A stretch of DNA of 18,974 nt from Candidatus Pacearchaeota archaeon (GCA_016186375.1 JACPLS010000041.1:1-18974), one strand, 5' to 3'. Numbered from the stretch's first letter, positions 6,541 through 15,676 are shown. A program made the numbers and translations. Notes: generated by a model from the sequence alone, not told the origin.

Positions 6541-9500
6541 GTAGAGATATAATGATGATAAAAAACTCTAATTTGAAGAGAAAAAAAGCTCTTATTTTAA
6601 TTTGTGCTATAATCTTTTTCTTGCTCTTTTATAAAACTGGAAATATAAGTGCTTTTGAAGAAACATTAAGAGACGATTATTTCTCTGACCCTTATTTTCC
6701 TCTTGACGTTTTTGGCAGCGATAGATTTGATCAGAGCCCTTTTATTACTGATTTTTCAGACACATTGTATAATCCTTATAGTCTAGGAAGTTATCAGTTT
6801 GGAAGGGCTTCTGATTTATATCAGAGCCAGAATGGATTTGATAATTTTGACATATCGTATGAACAAACAGCTCCTTCCATTTTCACTGAACAAAAAAGTC
6901 AATTTGATAGCCTTGGAGAAATCAAACTTGAAACTGTTTTCCCTTCTTTTGAAAGCGATTTTATTGGCGTGCAATATGATTTAACACCTGATCTATCTAG
7001 GATAAGCCAAGGAGTAGATTTAAAATATAATTTAGAACAAAATTCTATTTTGCAAGCATTGAAATCTCCAGAATATAAGGCTCCTGTTTTAGAAGATTAT
7101 GTGTCTAAGCTTGTTGATCCATATAGCTTAGGTGGATATGAATTTGAAGATGAAAAGAGTGCCGAACCATTACTTAGCTATAGCCTGCAGCCTGATTCTT
7201 TTAGCAATGGAGTTGAACTTGGAATTCAATATGACCTTACGCCAAGTAAAACTGTTGACAGCACGAAATTTATGTCTCAATTACGCGAAGAAAGCCAGAA
7301 GGCTCGTGCAGAAGGCAAACACGATCTTGCAAAAATACTAGAAAAAGAAGCGAATGTGCTTGAATTAGCTAAAATAAATTTCAACAATGATTATAATTTA
7401 TTATTTAAGGAAGATAAAAATTTAGCTCAAAAAGAAGCAATTGAAGCATTGGAGAAATTTTTAAATACTCCTCGAGATTCCTTAACACTTACAAATGCGC
7501 GTCTTGAACTTGGCTCATTACATGAAAAAAATGCCTTTGAACTTGCGCGGAGAGGAGATTTATCTGGTGAGAAACTACAAACTGTACTCTCAGAATTACA
7601 AAGCGCTCGATACTATTATCAACAAGCTGCAGAAACTGCAAAGGAGAAAGGAGATTTTCCTACTGAATATCAAGGAAAGCTTAGCGCAGCATATAATTTA
7701 CTTAGCCAAGCAAATCTGCTAGCTTTTCCAAAAGGAGAAATTGAAACAGCAAGAAAAGAATTTAATAAAATAATAACTGAAGTTGGCGAGCAAGATCCTC
7801 TAATTTCTGATAAGGCGACGCTAACTAGAACTGAACAAAATAATATTTTAGAAATCTCTCATCTTGGAATTGCGCAGACTTATCTTAAAGAAGGTAATTT
7901 TCATAATGCTCAAATTAGTATAAGATTTGCGAGAGAAGTAAATCCATCTGGTGATTTTGTACAAAATTTCCAAAATGGCTTTGAACAAGGATTTTTACGT
8001 GCAATAGGATATAATTTGGATAGGTCAAACACTTTAGCGTTAGATATGCTCGCAACGCGCTTGAGATTTGCTGATTCTGGTAAAGATATTGTCTTAAAAA
8101 CAAACCCTTTAAGATCAATTGGCGATCAAATAGGTGCAGCAATATTTCCTGAAATGGTAGGAACAGAAGCCTCTGCATTGAACAGACAAAAGGAAGGAAT
8201 TGCATTTATAGGATTAATTCTAGAAAGAAATCCGGAATTATCTTTAAGTGATGTTTCGCGTACAATTGAACCACCTTTAGAAGAACGAAAAACTTCTTTC
8301 GATGTTCTTGTTGAAACAGGAAAATTGTTAGGATATAGCGCAGATCAACTTACTCCAAGCAATAAAGATTATGATAAAAATGTGCGTTCGCATTTGGATG
8401 GAATTAGTAGTGCGATGGCAGAAGCTTTACAAAATCCAGATGTTCAAAAATACCTTTCTGGTAATGCAAGAGAGCCGTACAGATTTGAAGTTGGTAAAAA
8501 CTATATTGATGATAATGTAATCGAAGATTTAGATGTAAGTATTTTTGATGAAAATGGTAAAATTAAAACAGGTAATCTTGTCACGCTTGTTGCTGATTCA
8601 ATGTTAGGTGCTGAAGGAGTTGCAACATTCGCGCCTTTTGCTTCAATTGGAAGACTTGGGGGAATTTCAACTGCAGAATGGATAGGTCAACGCCTTAGTT
8701 TAGGCGCTTTGTTAAGTTCTTCGAAATTAGCAGAATCCTCACCAGCACTTACTAGATCTCTAAGTGAAGCTACTCAATATTCTATAAGAGAAGCTATCTC
8801 TACATCTCCGGAAACTCTGGGTTTTGGAAGAGGAGCTGTTAGCTTTATTCAAAAATACCCGATTGAAACTGCAAATTTAGAAGGTTTGCTTATTTCTTCT
8901 GGCGCAGCATATGGAATAAATAAAGCTGGTGGAGAAGGACTTGAACCATTGGCTTTTCTTCTAGCCGGCTATGCTCCTGCAACATATGGGGTTTTAGCTG
9001 CGACAGGAAGATTAACAATAGCTGAAGGTGCAGCAGTATCTGCTGCAGAAGCAAGAGCGCTCAATTTTGGGGAGAAAATTTCAACTTCATTGCTTGAAGG
9101 ATCAAGACCTGCGATAAGTGATTCTGTTGTACTCTATAATCCTTCAACCTTTGCCTTAGAAGCAAGAGGAACTAGAACGTTGTTCACTTCATCCGGTGAA
9201 GCAATTCCTGTCTTAGCTTTTAGAAGCGAAAGCTTGCTTAATAATTTTAGAAACAGCGCAAAGTTAACAGAAGGAGATATTTCAACACTTCAAAACGGTG
9301 TTAAAGTATTAAATTACTTAGACAGCAATCCTCCTGTACTTGTTAGAAATGATCTTGCTGCAAGCAGATTACTTTTGGAAGGAGGAGCAGAAAGAGATGT
9401 GACAGTATTTGTGGGACAAGCTACTCCGCAAGACCTTTTACCTAAAATGACTTTGGGAATGGAAGGGAAAGAGAGAGTATTTAATTTCCCTGAAACAGAA

Positions 9501-11564
9501 GAAGTCAAACTTTATCTGCCCTCTCCATCGGCTGAAGTGGTTGGCTTACCTTTGGGAGAAAGGATTGTTGCTTCTGTTCCAAATGACGTTGTAACTGCAG
9601 TAGCAGCTGAAGATGCAACAAGAGCATTTACAGAAACTACTCAGTTTATTGATGGTAATGATCCTGTAATACAAGAGATAACATTAAAGTCTGAAATGGA
9701 AAGATTAAAACAGTTAGTAGATTATTCCTTGAAAAGTAATTCGTTGGATGATAAATTTTTCGCTTTAAAAGAAGTAAGCAACTTTATCTCTTTAAGAAGA
9801 TCTAATGATGAAATTACTCATAACCCTGAATTATCAAGAAGCATAGCTGATTTTACTTCTAAAAGTAATAAGTTATTTTACGAACTTAGAAATGTGCCTG
9901 ATCTTAATTTCGAACAAAAGAAAATTTTATTAGCTTATCGTTTAGGAGAAGAGTTTAATAATGTTAATAAATTAGCTTTGGATAAACCATTTAGATTGGA
10001 ATATAGTCCTTCTATTATTGACGTTAATGGAATACACAGAGATTTTATGGAAGAACCAAATAGCATTTATATTTATAGATCAGATCCTTTAGATCCAAAT
10101 GCCCCGTATATTTATTCAAAGACTGAGTTGTCAAATAATCAATTTACAAAACTTGATGAAGAGAATTTAAAATCAATGAAAAGTATTTCTGAATTAACTT
10201 TAACTGCCGCTAATAAATTTAATTCTATTAAAAATTCTAATGATTTTGAAGTTGGATTGATAAGAATAGTTGTTAGGAATCCAGATGGTTCATATTCTTA
10301 TTTTCAAAAAGCTTTGCTTGGTTTAAAGGAGGGTACCTTTGGTTCTTTAGGAGTTAGTAGCGTAGTCGGTCATTTAAAAGAAGGGGCAAGTATAGACTTA
10401 ATTGACAGTTTTCATACCCACCCTATTGATATGGCAGAGTATTATCATACTAACCAGCCCTTAACCCATAGCCCTTTAAGTACTACAAAATCTGATTATA
10501 CTGGTGATTTTCCTTCTGCAAGGAATGACGCAAGATTAAGTGAATCATCATTTGTAAAACCTGGAGAACAGCCCATGGGAGCATCAGTAACAGCAATTCA
10601 TTGGGGCTCAGAAACTCACTTGAAAAAATACTTACTTGAACCTGGACTTTCTTATATGTCTACTCCCATATATTTTTCTAAGAGAGGTTATGAAAAACTA
10701 CAACTCTCTGAAAAAGAAGCGCGTCAAAGGATGCTTGATGCGTTTAAGATAATGGAATTTTTTGAATCGGACAAGAAAGCAATTCATGATGTGGGAAATC
10801 AATTCATAAATTTAATTAGGGGGGAAAGAACATATTCTAATGAATTCAAGTTATCGGCAGACCAGTTACATACTTATTCTCAAATAGCTCCTCTGCAACA
10901 ACAAGCGCCCGCAAATGAACTTAAGATGTCTTCTTCTAATATTGCACACCAATTCCTAGATATTATGCAAGTCGAAAATAATGGAGTTCTTGCAACACCT
11001 TTTGGTAATTTACCAACAAGAGACTCACTAGGGCGAACATTAACTATATTTAATAATCAAAATAATGGCGAACAATTAATAAGTTATGTTGAAGATGGAA
11101 TAGATCTAAATGTGTTTTTAGGTGAAGACGATGTTGTAATTAAACCTAAAAATGATTGGAATTTATATGGAGTTCAAAGAGAAGCAATTGCTCAAGATAT
11201 AAAATTAATTCACTTTGGTAAACCTGCTTCTGGAGATTATGTCTGGGTTGTAGACAGAAATGGAAACTTTATCATTGGCAATCGTGAATTTGAACATGTG
11301 CCAGAAGGTATTGTAAATGAAATTGAAAATAAACTTGCACATTCAGTTCTTGCTAGGGGAAGAGAGATTTATGGAGCTGGAACTGTCTCTTTCAAAGATG
11401 GATATGTTGAGAAATTTAATTCTATAACTGGTCATTATTATCCAGGTTTAAATGAGAAAACTGATTTTGATAAACAAATGGAAGAAGTTTTCAGAGAAGC
11501 AATTAAAACTTCAAAATTATCAGAAGTTCCTGAAGGGGCTATTTTTTACTATGAAGAATGGTAA
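6537..11564 (+). CDS. Giant exported multidomain protein with JAB/JAMM-like metalloprotease domain and toxin-like C-terminus
   Basis: This 1675-residue protein is translationally coupled (ATGA) to the preceding anchored protein. Residues 14-39 look like a signal peptide or anchor (KRKK, then a hydrophobic run, then ISAFEE). Residues 79-235 hold two degenerate copies of a motif pair: 'NPYSLGSYQF' at 79 and 'DPYSLGGYEF' at 194, then 'GVQYDLTP' at 144 and 'GIQYDLTP' at 229. Residues about 240-470 are helical and TPR-like. About 679-830 is a Gly/Ala-rich hydrophobic stretch that could insert into membranes. A JAB/JAMM-like domain spans about 1230-1420: E1238, H1293-T-H1295-P and T1317-K-S-D1320, with an insertion before the last motif. 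The C-terminus has 'ARGREIYGAGTVSFKDG' and 'GHYYPG' (1632-1637), a pattern I recall from the ends of large bacterial secreted/polymorphic-toxin proteins without being able to name the domain. A role in attacking or attaching to partner cells is inference. Confidence 0.7.
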   Translation: MSRDIMMIKNSNLKRKKALILICAIIFFLLFYKTGNISAFEETLRDDYFSDPYFPLDVFGSDRFDQSPFITDFSDTLYNPYSLGSYQFGRASDLYQSQNGFDNFDISYEQTAPSIFTEQKSQFDSLGEIKLETVFPSFESDFIGVQYDLTPDLSRISQGVDLKYNLEQNSILQALKSPEYKAPVLEDYVSKLVDPYSLGGYEFEDEKSAEPLLSYSLQPDSFSNGVELGIQYDLTPSKTVDSTKFMSQLREESQKARAEGKHDLAKILEKEANVLELAKINFNNDYNLLFKEDKNLAQKEAIEALEKFLNTPRDSLTLTNARLELGSLHEKNAFELARRGDLSGEKLQTVLSELQSARYYYQQAAETAKEKGDFPTEYQGKLSAAYNLLSQANLLAFPKGEIETARKEFNKIITEVGEQDPLISDKATLTRTEQNNILEISHLGIAQTYLKEGNFHNAQISIRFAREVNPSGDFVQNFQNGFEQGFLRAIGYNLDRSNTLALDMLATRLRFADSGKDIVLKTNPLRSIGDQIGAAIFPEMVGTEASALNRQKEGIAFIGLILERNPELSLSDVSRTIEPPLEERKTSFDVLVETGKLLGYSADQLTPSNKDYDKNVRSHLDGISSAMAEALQNPDVQKYLSGNAREPYRFEVGKNYIDDNVIEDLDVSIFDENGKIKTGNLVTLVADSMLGAEGVATFAPFASIGRLGGISTAEWIGQRLSLGALLSSSKLAESSPALTRSLSEATQYSIREAISTSPETLGFGRGAVSFIQKYPIETANLEGLLISSGAAYGINKAGGEGLEPLAFLLAGYAPATYGVLAATGRLTIAEGAAVSAAEARALNFGEKISTSLLEGSRPAISDSVVLYNPSTFALEARGTRTLFTSSGEAIPVLAFRSESLLNNFRNSAKLTEGDISTLQNGVKVLNYLDSNPPVLVRNDLAASRLLLEGGAERDVTVFVGQATPQDLLPKMTLGMEGKERVFNFPETEEVKLYLPSPSAEVVGLPLGERIVASVPNDVVTAVAAEDATRAFTETTQFIDGNDPVIQEITLKSEMERLKQLVDYSLKSNSLDDKFFALKEVSNFISLRRSNDEITHNPELSRSIADFTSKSNKLFYELRNVPDLNFEQKKILLAYRLGEEFNNVNKLALDKPFRLEYSPSIIDVNGIHRDFMEEPNSIYIYRSDPLDPNAPYIYSKTELSNNQFTKLDEENLKSMKSISELTLTAANKFNSIKNSNDFEVGLIRIVVRNPDGSYSYFQKALLGLKEGTFGSLGVSSVVGHLKEGASIDLIDSFHTHPIDMAEYYHTNQPLTHSPLSTTKSDYTGDFPSARNDARLSESSFVKPGEQPMGASVTAIHWGSETHLKKYLLEPGLSYMSTPIYFSKRGYEKLQLSEKEARQRMLDAFKIMEFFESDKKAIHDVGNQFINLIRGERTYSNEFKLSADQLHTYSQIAPLQQQAPANELKMSSSNIAHQFLDIMQVENNGVLATPFGNLPTRDSLGRTLTIFNNQNNGEQLISYVEDGIDLNVFLGEDDVVIKPKNDWNLYGVQREAIAQDIKLIHFGKPASGDYVWVVDRNGNFIIGNREFEHVPEGIVNEIENKLAHSVLARGREIYGAGTVSFKDGYVEKFNSITGHYYPGLNEKTDFDKQMEEVFREAIKTSKLSEVPEGAIFYYEEW

Positions 11565-12280
11565 TTAAGTTTTTGTTGAATATATTTTGTTATTGGTCTT
11601 TCTGGACCTTTAAAATGAGGGTGAATTTTTAATTCTTCTAATTTAGAGAAAAATTCCTCTGAAGTTATTTCATGAGCTTTATTTAGAGAAGCCAAGGTTC
11701 CTAGTAAGAGCAATTTATAATGTTCTAAATCTCTTCTTAAATATTGTTTAGGGTATCTTTGGAATTCAGGTAATAAATCTGAAATTTTTAAACTGTCCTC
11801 AAAACTTTTTAAAGTTCTCCCTTTATTTTTTAAGAGATATTCTTCAATTAAAAAATTTATTTCTGCTATTGAATCAGGTTTCCAGTGAGCTGTTGTATGT
11901 ATTGCTTGTATTTCTGCTAATCTTGGTAAAAAGACTCTAGAAAATTCTTCTATTGGAGTAGTTGTATAAACTAATGTTAAAATACGACCTCTATTCTCAA
12001 TATTCATTAATTCTACATAATAGTCGTATTCTGTGTCTCGTCCTGTAATCTTTGTTTGTGACAATAATTTAAAATCTCTAGCAGACTTAATAGTTCTTTC
12101 TAGTTCTCCTTTGAATCGTGGGAAATCTTCTATAGCCACTTGTGGAAGAAAAACAGGATATTTATCATTACTACAATAATATTTAATTCCTGTTATTGTT
12201 AAATTAATTGGAATACGTTCTCCTTTCATGTTTACATTTCTTTCGCTTATCGCCCTTGTAATGATTTCTAAAATATTCAT
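11549..12280 (-). CDS. Unrecognised protein paired with the HD-domain gene
   Basis: This 243-residue protein has no family I recognise. It is predicted cytoplasmic, with no signal peptide. The N-terminal half looks alpha/beta ('IPINLTITGIKYYC', then 'DYYVELMNIENRGRILTLVYTTTPIEEF'). The C-terminal half is helical and charged, with a run of leucines in 'EHYKLLLLGTLASLNKAHEI'. It starts within the ATGA overlap (12277-12280) at the end of the HD-domain gene, so the two are almost certainly co-translated and probably act together. Its 3' end overlaps the end of the giant surface-protein gene by 16 bases on the other strand, leaving no room for separate terminators. Pairing with the HD enzyme and position next to a toxin-like gene allow an immunity or modification role, but nothing in the sequence proves it. 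Confidence 0.7.
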   Translation of the reverse strand: MNILEIITRAISERNVNMKGERIPINLTITGIKYYCSNDKYPVFLPQVAIEDFPRFKGELERTIKSARDFKLLSQTKITGRDTEYDYYVELMNIENRGRILTLVYTTTPIEEFSRVFLPRLAEIQAIHTTAHWKPDSIAEINFLIEEYLLKNKGRTLKSFEDSLKISDLLPEFQRYPKQYLRRDLEHYKLLLLGTLASLNKAHEITSEEFFSKLEELKIHPHFKGPERPITKYIQQKLNYHSS

Positions 12281-12834
12281 ATTAGTACCTCTGGTTCAAT
12301 TTCATAGAGTCTCTCTTTTTTTAGTCCAAGGATTGCGCATTGATCTTCAAACCATTGAGCAGAACTTCTTTCTCTGTTGTTACTGTCGGCATAATGGAAT
12401 CTTGTTAATGTTTCTAAATCTGTATTATTATATGTTTTTAGGAATTTCGATTTATTCAACTTGCCCTTTCCATCATCTCGATAGAAATGAAAATATTTAT
12501 CGTGGATTCTAATTAAATATAATAATCTTTGATCATTTGTGAACTCCGTTGCAATTTCTTGACTGATTGTTGAATGTCCTTTTCCTACAAGGCTACCTGA
12601 TTCATCATAAGTAGTTCTTGCTTTGCCTAAATCATGAAGAAAAGCTAGTACTCTTAAATCTCTTCGATAATTTACCCACGGCTGTTTATTAATAAAAGCT
12701 AAAATCTGTTGAATGGGTTCACCAAGGTCTTTTTCAAGATGACCTGGTCTATTTCCTGCTGATTTAACTGCTAAATTAAATATATCCGAGGTAATTATTG
12801 AGGATTCCTGCTGTGTTTCTGGTATAAAATCCAT
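12277..12834 (-). CDS. HD-domain metal-dependent phosphohydrolase
   Basis: This 185-residue cytoplasmic enzyme belongs to the HD superfamily, which hydrolyses phosphate esters of nucleotides or RNA ends. Metal-ligand candidates are, in order, H32 (GHLEKDL), the HD doublet H67-D68 in 'LAFLHDLGKA', H87 in 'GKGHSTIS', H111-D112 in 'IRIHDKYFHF' and D150 in 'FHYADSNNR'. The last motif resembles the 'hAD' found in HD domains attached to tRNA nucleotidyltransferases and related nucleotidases, so a nucleotide or RNA 2',3'-phosphate substrate is plausible. The length fits a single HD domain. The start is supported by a TATA box 20-31 bases upstream on the minus strand, giving a leaderless transcript. 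It is the first gene of a two-gene unit with the protein ending at 11549. Confidence 0.82.
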   Translation of the reverse strand: MDFIPETQQESSIITSDIFNLAVKSAGNRPGHLEKDLGEPIQQILAFINKQPWVNYRRDLRVLAFLHDLGKARTTYDESGSLVGKGHSTISQEIATEFTNDQRLLYLIRIHDKYFHFYRDDGKGKLNKSKFLKTYNNTDLETLTRFHYADSNNRERSSAQWFEDQCAILGLKKERLYEIEPEVLI

Positions 12835-12853
12835 GCTTTCTAATCTCGTTCTT

Positions 12854-12865
12854 GTTTTATAAACC
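12854..12865 (-). promoter_or_regulatory. TATA box of the HD-domain gene pair
   Basis: On the minus strand this reads GGTTTATAAAAC, centred about 26 bases before the ATG at 12834. That is a textbook archaeal BRE/TATA arrangement for a leaderless mRNA. Confidence 0.55.
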
Positions 12866-12961
12866 TTTCTGTTGTTACAACTCTATAGTTACATTTTTTA
12901 ATAATGGACGTTAAAGTAAATTCTGGCCTGATTATTATTATCTTGTAAGAAATTCGGAATA

Positions 12962-13006
12962 TTTATATTAGATGTTTGTCAATCATAAATAGAAATAATT
13001 CGGTGA
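12962..13006 (+). promoter_or_regulatory. TATA box and ribosome binding site of the large surface-protein gene
   Basis: TTTATAT at 12962-12968 gives a predicted transcript start around 12990. GGTGA at 13002-13006 lies seven bases before the ATG at 13014. The gene therefore appears to have a short leader with a Shine-Dalgarno site, unlike the leaderless genes around it. The 179-base gap from 12835 holds this and the opposite-facing HD promoter. Nothing else stands out. Confidence 0.5.
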
Positions 13007-13013
13007 AAAATAT

Positions 13014-15626
13014 ATGAAAAGAAACAGAAAGAGTATTTTTTTGGTTATAATAGTGGGTTTAATTTTGATTTTGGGATTTACCTATATTTATCTACAGAAA
13101 TATACAATAAATTCCATTTCTGGAAAAGCTACTGGAAAAGCAATTGAAGATGAAGAAATTTCTCCAAGCGTAAATGATAAAGGATTCATTGCGCTCTGCA
13201 ATGAAGAGGGCTGTACGACTTTGCCCACTCAAATTGTTGTTGGGAAAAAGATTATGAATTTAGGATTAATAAACAAAGAAAGTAAAATAGATTTTGGATA
13301 TAATACTATCTCTGATCAGGCGTTAGAAGATGAGAGTTTGGAAAATAATGAATTAATTAGTAATAAAAAATATCTATATGTTTATGGATTAAGAGCAGAA
13401 GAAAATGCTTCTCTTTTTGTTAATGATAATGTCCTAAAAACTAAAGAAAAACTTTTATCTGCTTTGTGGAAAGCGCAGTTATCTATTCCGCAAGCTTCGT
13501 GGATTGATATAGAAAGGGGCAATGAAAAATTAAGTGGTGTAAAATTGAATTATTTGAATAAAGCAACGAGAGAGAAAATACTAAAAATACTTTTTGGAAA
13601 AACAAAGCCATCTGATGGACAATTTGCAAGCTTTTTAATAAAGATAAATTCTCCTGATGTTGAGAATTATGCATTAAATTATAATGTTCTTTATTTGAAT
13701 AGAAAAAATGGAGCTGAATTATTTATATATCAGCAATATAGCGGAACAGGAAAGCAAACTTTAATGAAGGGAACTCTTCAAGCTCCTATTTTCTACACGC
13801 CATTCATTGAGAAAGGAATTTCAATTCCTGTAGAAGGAAATCAATGCCTTAATGGTATAAAAGAAGAAGGAGAAGAATGTGAACTTATTAAAGGAACTAT
13901 GTTGGAAAATAATCCTTTTTGCTCCCAAAGCACTGAGATAACATTAGAGGGGCAGAAAATGATTAGAGATTCAAAAGGATCTTGCTCGTTATCGTGCAAA
14001 TGTGCTTATGATTCATTTAAACAAGTTGAAGAAAAGTCCGTTAGTCTTTGGGGAGGAGAATGTCAAACAAATACAGATTGCTCTCTTATTAAAGAACATT
14101 GTGTTAATGGTATTTGCATTCAAAAGACTTATTGTGGCGATGGAATTATACAAACAATAAATGATGATGGAATTGCAGAGGAATGTGATCCTGCTAGTCC
14201 TATTTCTAGTGTATTTTATGGATTAAATGATAAAGGACAATGTAAATTAGGAGTTGCATATTGCACTTCTTCATGTAAATTAAGTAGAAATCTTGATGGG
14301 CTTGTGCTGCCCGATATAATTGATACAGGAAAAGATGGAGTTGATAATAATTGCAATGGAGAAATTGATGAAGGAATAGTCGGAGGGCCAAGTGAATGTG
14401 CATTAGGAGAAACACAAGTATGTGGTTCTAATATTGGACAATGTAAAGAAGGAATACAAAAATGCATTATAATTGGAAAGAAAAACGATGTTATAGGAAG
14501 ATGGGGGCTATGTGAAGGAGAAACTAAACCGGAGAGAGAGATGTGCGATGGGATTGATAATAATTGCAATGGACTTACAGATGAAGGGTTTTTGAACAAA
14601 TCTGGAATTTGTAAAGGAAAAGGCGGACAACTAATAAAAAAAGTTGACCTTTCTATAAATATCAATGAAGGAATTATTGTTTACAGATCTAAATTAAATG
14701 AGGGGCCTTATTTACCTATTGCTATCTTACCTAAAGATAGTGAAGGATTAAATGATAGTAATCTTCCTGAAGGAGAATATTATTATAAATTAAAGACATT
14801 TAATGGATCAATTGTATCTGATTTCTCAGATACAATACAGGTTAATGTAAGTGATGTTATAGTCAGAAGAATTTATTTGCCGATGGCAACATTTAAGGAT
14901 GGAAATACTGCGAAACTGTTTGGTATCAATTTAATATCTGAAGGATCGCCATTACATTATACCACTAATTTCGGGCTAGCACCTGTTGGTGATATCGTTA
15001 GTCCTGAGAAGCTTTGTAATGAACTAGGATACAATTTAAGTATTCGATATTCATGTGTATATAATCCAAGTCTTGATGGATTTAATTATTATATATACTC
15101 AAAAATTAAATTAGGTCCACAGTATCATAGTCCTATTGGAATTGTAACTAATAATTGGTGTTTGGGTGGAGGCCAAGTTGTAAATTGGATTGAATGTGCT
15201 TTACCTGAAACTAATGCGTTTAATCCTAATAAAAGAGTATTTTATTTTGCAGGATGGTTGTCTGTTCCTTCAAAATATGAGATGTATAATTTGGATAAAG
15301 GATTAAACATAACCATTAAAGGAGGAAATGTTGAATTTAGGAAAAATATTAAAGGAAAAGAACAATTAGTTCCCAATGATGTGCTTGTGAGTACTACACC
15401 TAAGATGTATAATTATGGGTTTTTCAATGATGGCATTCCGAGAGATGGTAGTAAGTTAAAGGTTGTACCAGTTGTTGGGGATGAACGAAACTTCATTATA
15501 AGGCAACAATCAACTTATCAAAATAATTATACTCTTAAAATAGAAATTATAGATGATCCTAAAACTAGAGATTTCAATAAAGTTACACAATATAGAATGT
15601 ATCAATTTTATCTGGATAGAGAATAG
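13014..15626 (+). CDS. Large membrane-anchored surface protein with Cys-rich and MopE-like metal-binding motifs
   Basis: This 870-residue exported protein has a single N-terminal helix (about residues 8-26), then 'SISGKATGKAI', the same type of post-helix motif as the protein at 5725. The middle is a mosaic of cysteine modules: 'NQCLNGIKEEGEECE' at about 276, 'CGDGIIQ' at 374-380 followed by 'EECDPASP' (the CGDG...eeCD pattern of DUF4215/myxobacterial Cys-rich repeats), and two MopE-like motifs, D441 to G454 (DGVDNNCNGEIDEG) and D512 to G525 (DGIDNNCNGLTDEG). These asparagine/aspartate loops bind calcium or copper in known relatives. A fibronectin-III-like segment follows (about 552-613). The last 250 residues are beta-rich with scattered cysteines and resemble nothing I can name. 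Adhesion or a structural surface role is the likely job. The start is supported by GGTGA at 13002. Confidence 0.78.
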   Translation: MKRNRKSIFLVIIVGLILILGFTYIYLQKYTINSISGKATGKAIEDEEISPSVNDKGFIALCNEEGCTTLPTQIVVGKKIMNLGLINKESKIDFGYNTISDQALEDESLENNELISNKKYLYVYGLRAEENASLFVNDNVLKTKEKLLSALWKAQLSIPQASWIDIERGNEKLSGVKLNYLNKATREKILKILFGKTKPSDGQFASFLIKINSPDVENYALNYNVLYLNRKNGAELFIYQQYSGTGKQTLMKGTLQAPIFYTPFIEKGISIPVEGNQCLNGIKEEGEECELIKGTMLENNPFCSQSTEITLEGQKMIRDSKGSCSLSCKCAYDSFKQVEEKSVSLWGGECQTNTDCSLIKEHCVNGICIQKTYCGDGIIQTINDDGIAEECDPASPISSVFYGLNDKGQCKLGVAYCTSSCKLSRNLDGLVLPDIIDTGKDGVDNNCNGEIDEGIVGGPSECALGETQVCGSNIGQCKEGIQKCIIIGKKNDVIGRWGLCEGETKPEREMCDGIDNNCNGLTDEGFLNKSGICKGKGGQLIKKVDLSININEGIIVYRSKLNEGPYLPIAILPKDSEGLNDSNLPEGEYYYKLKTFNGSIVSDFSDTIQVNVSDVIVRRIYLPMATFKDGNTAKLFGINLISEGSPLHYTTNFGLAPVGDIVSPEKLCNELGYNLSIRYSCVYNPSLDGFNYYIYSKIKLGPQYHSPIGIVTNNWCLGGGQVVNWIECALPETNAFNPNKRVFYFAGWLSVPSKYEMYNLDKGLNITIKGGNVEFRKNIKGKEQLVPNDVLVSTTPKMYNYGFFNDGIPRDGSKLKVVPVVGDERNFIIRQQSTYQNNYTLKIEIIDDPKTRDFNKVTQYRMYQFYLDRE

Positions 15627-15668
15627 ATTAATAAAATATTTTCAAAGTTGAAAGAATTATTTAGATAG

Positions 15669-15676
15669 ATTTAAAT
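15669..15676 (+). promoter_or_regulatory. TATA box of the small membrane-protein gene
   Basis: ATTTAAAT lies about 26 bases before the ATG at 15698, fitting a leaderless transcript starting at or near the start codon. Confidence 0.4.

Noticed and set aside
14216..14665. Minus-strand open frame of 149 residues
   Set aside because: It lies entirely within the 870-residue surface-protein gene. Its Ser/Pro/His-rich composition is the complement of the Gly/Asn/Asp-rich cysteine repeats.
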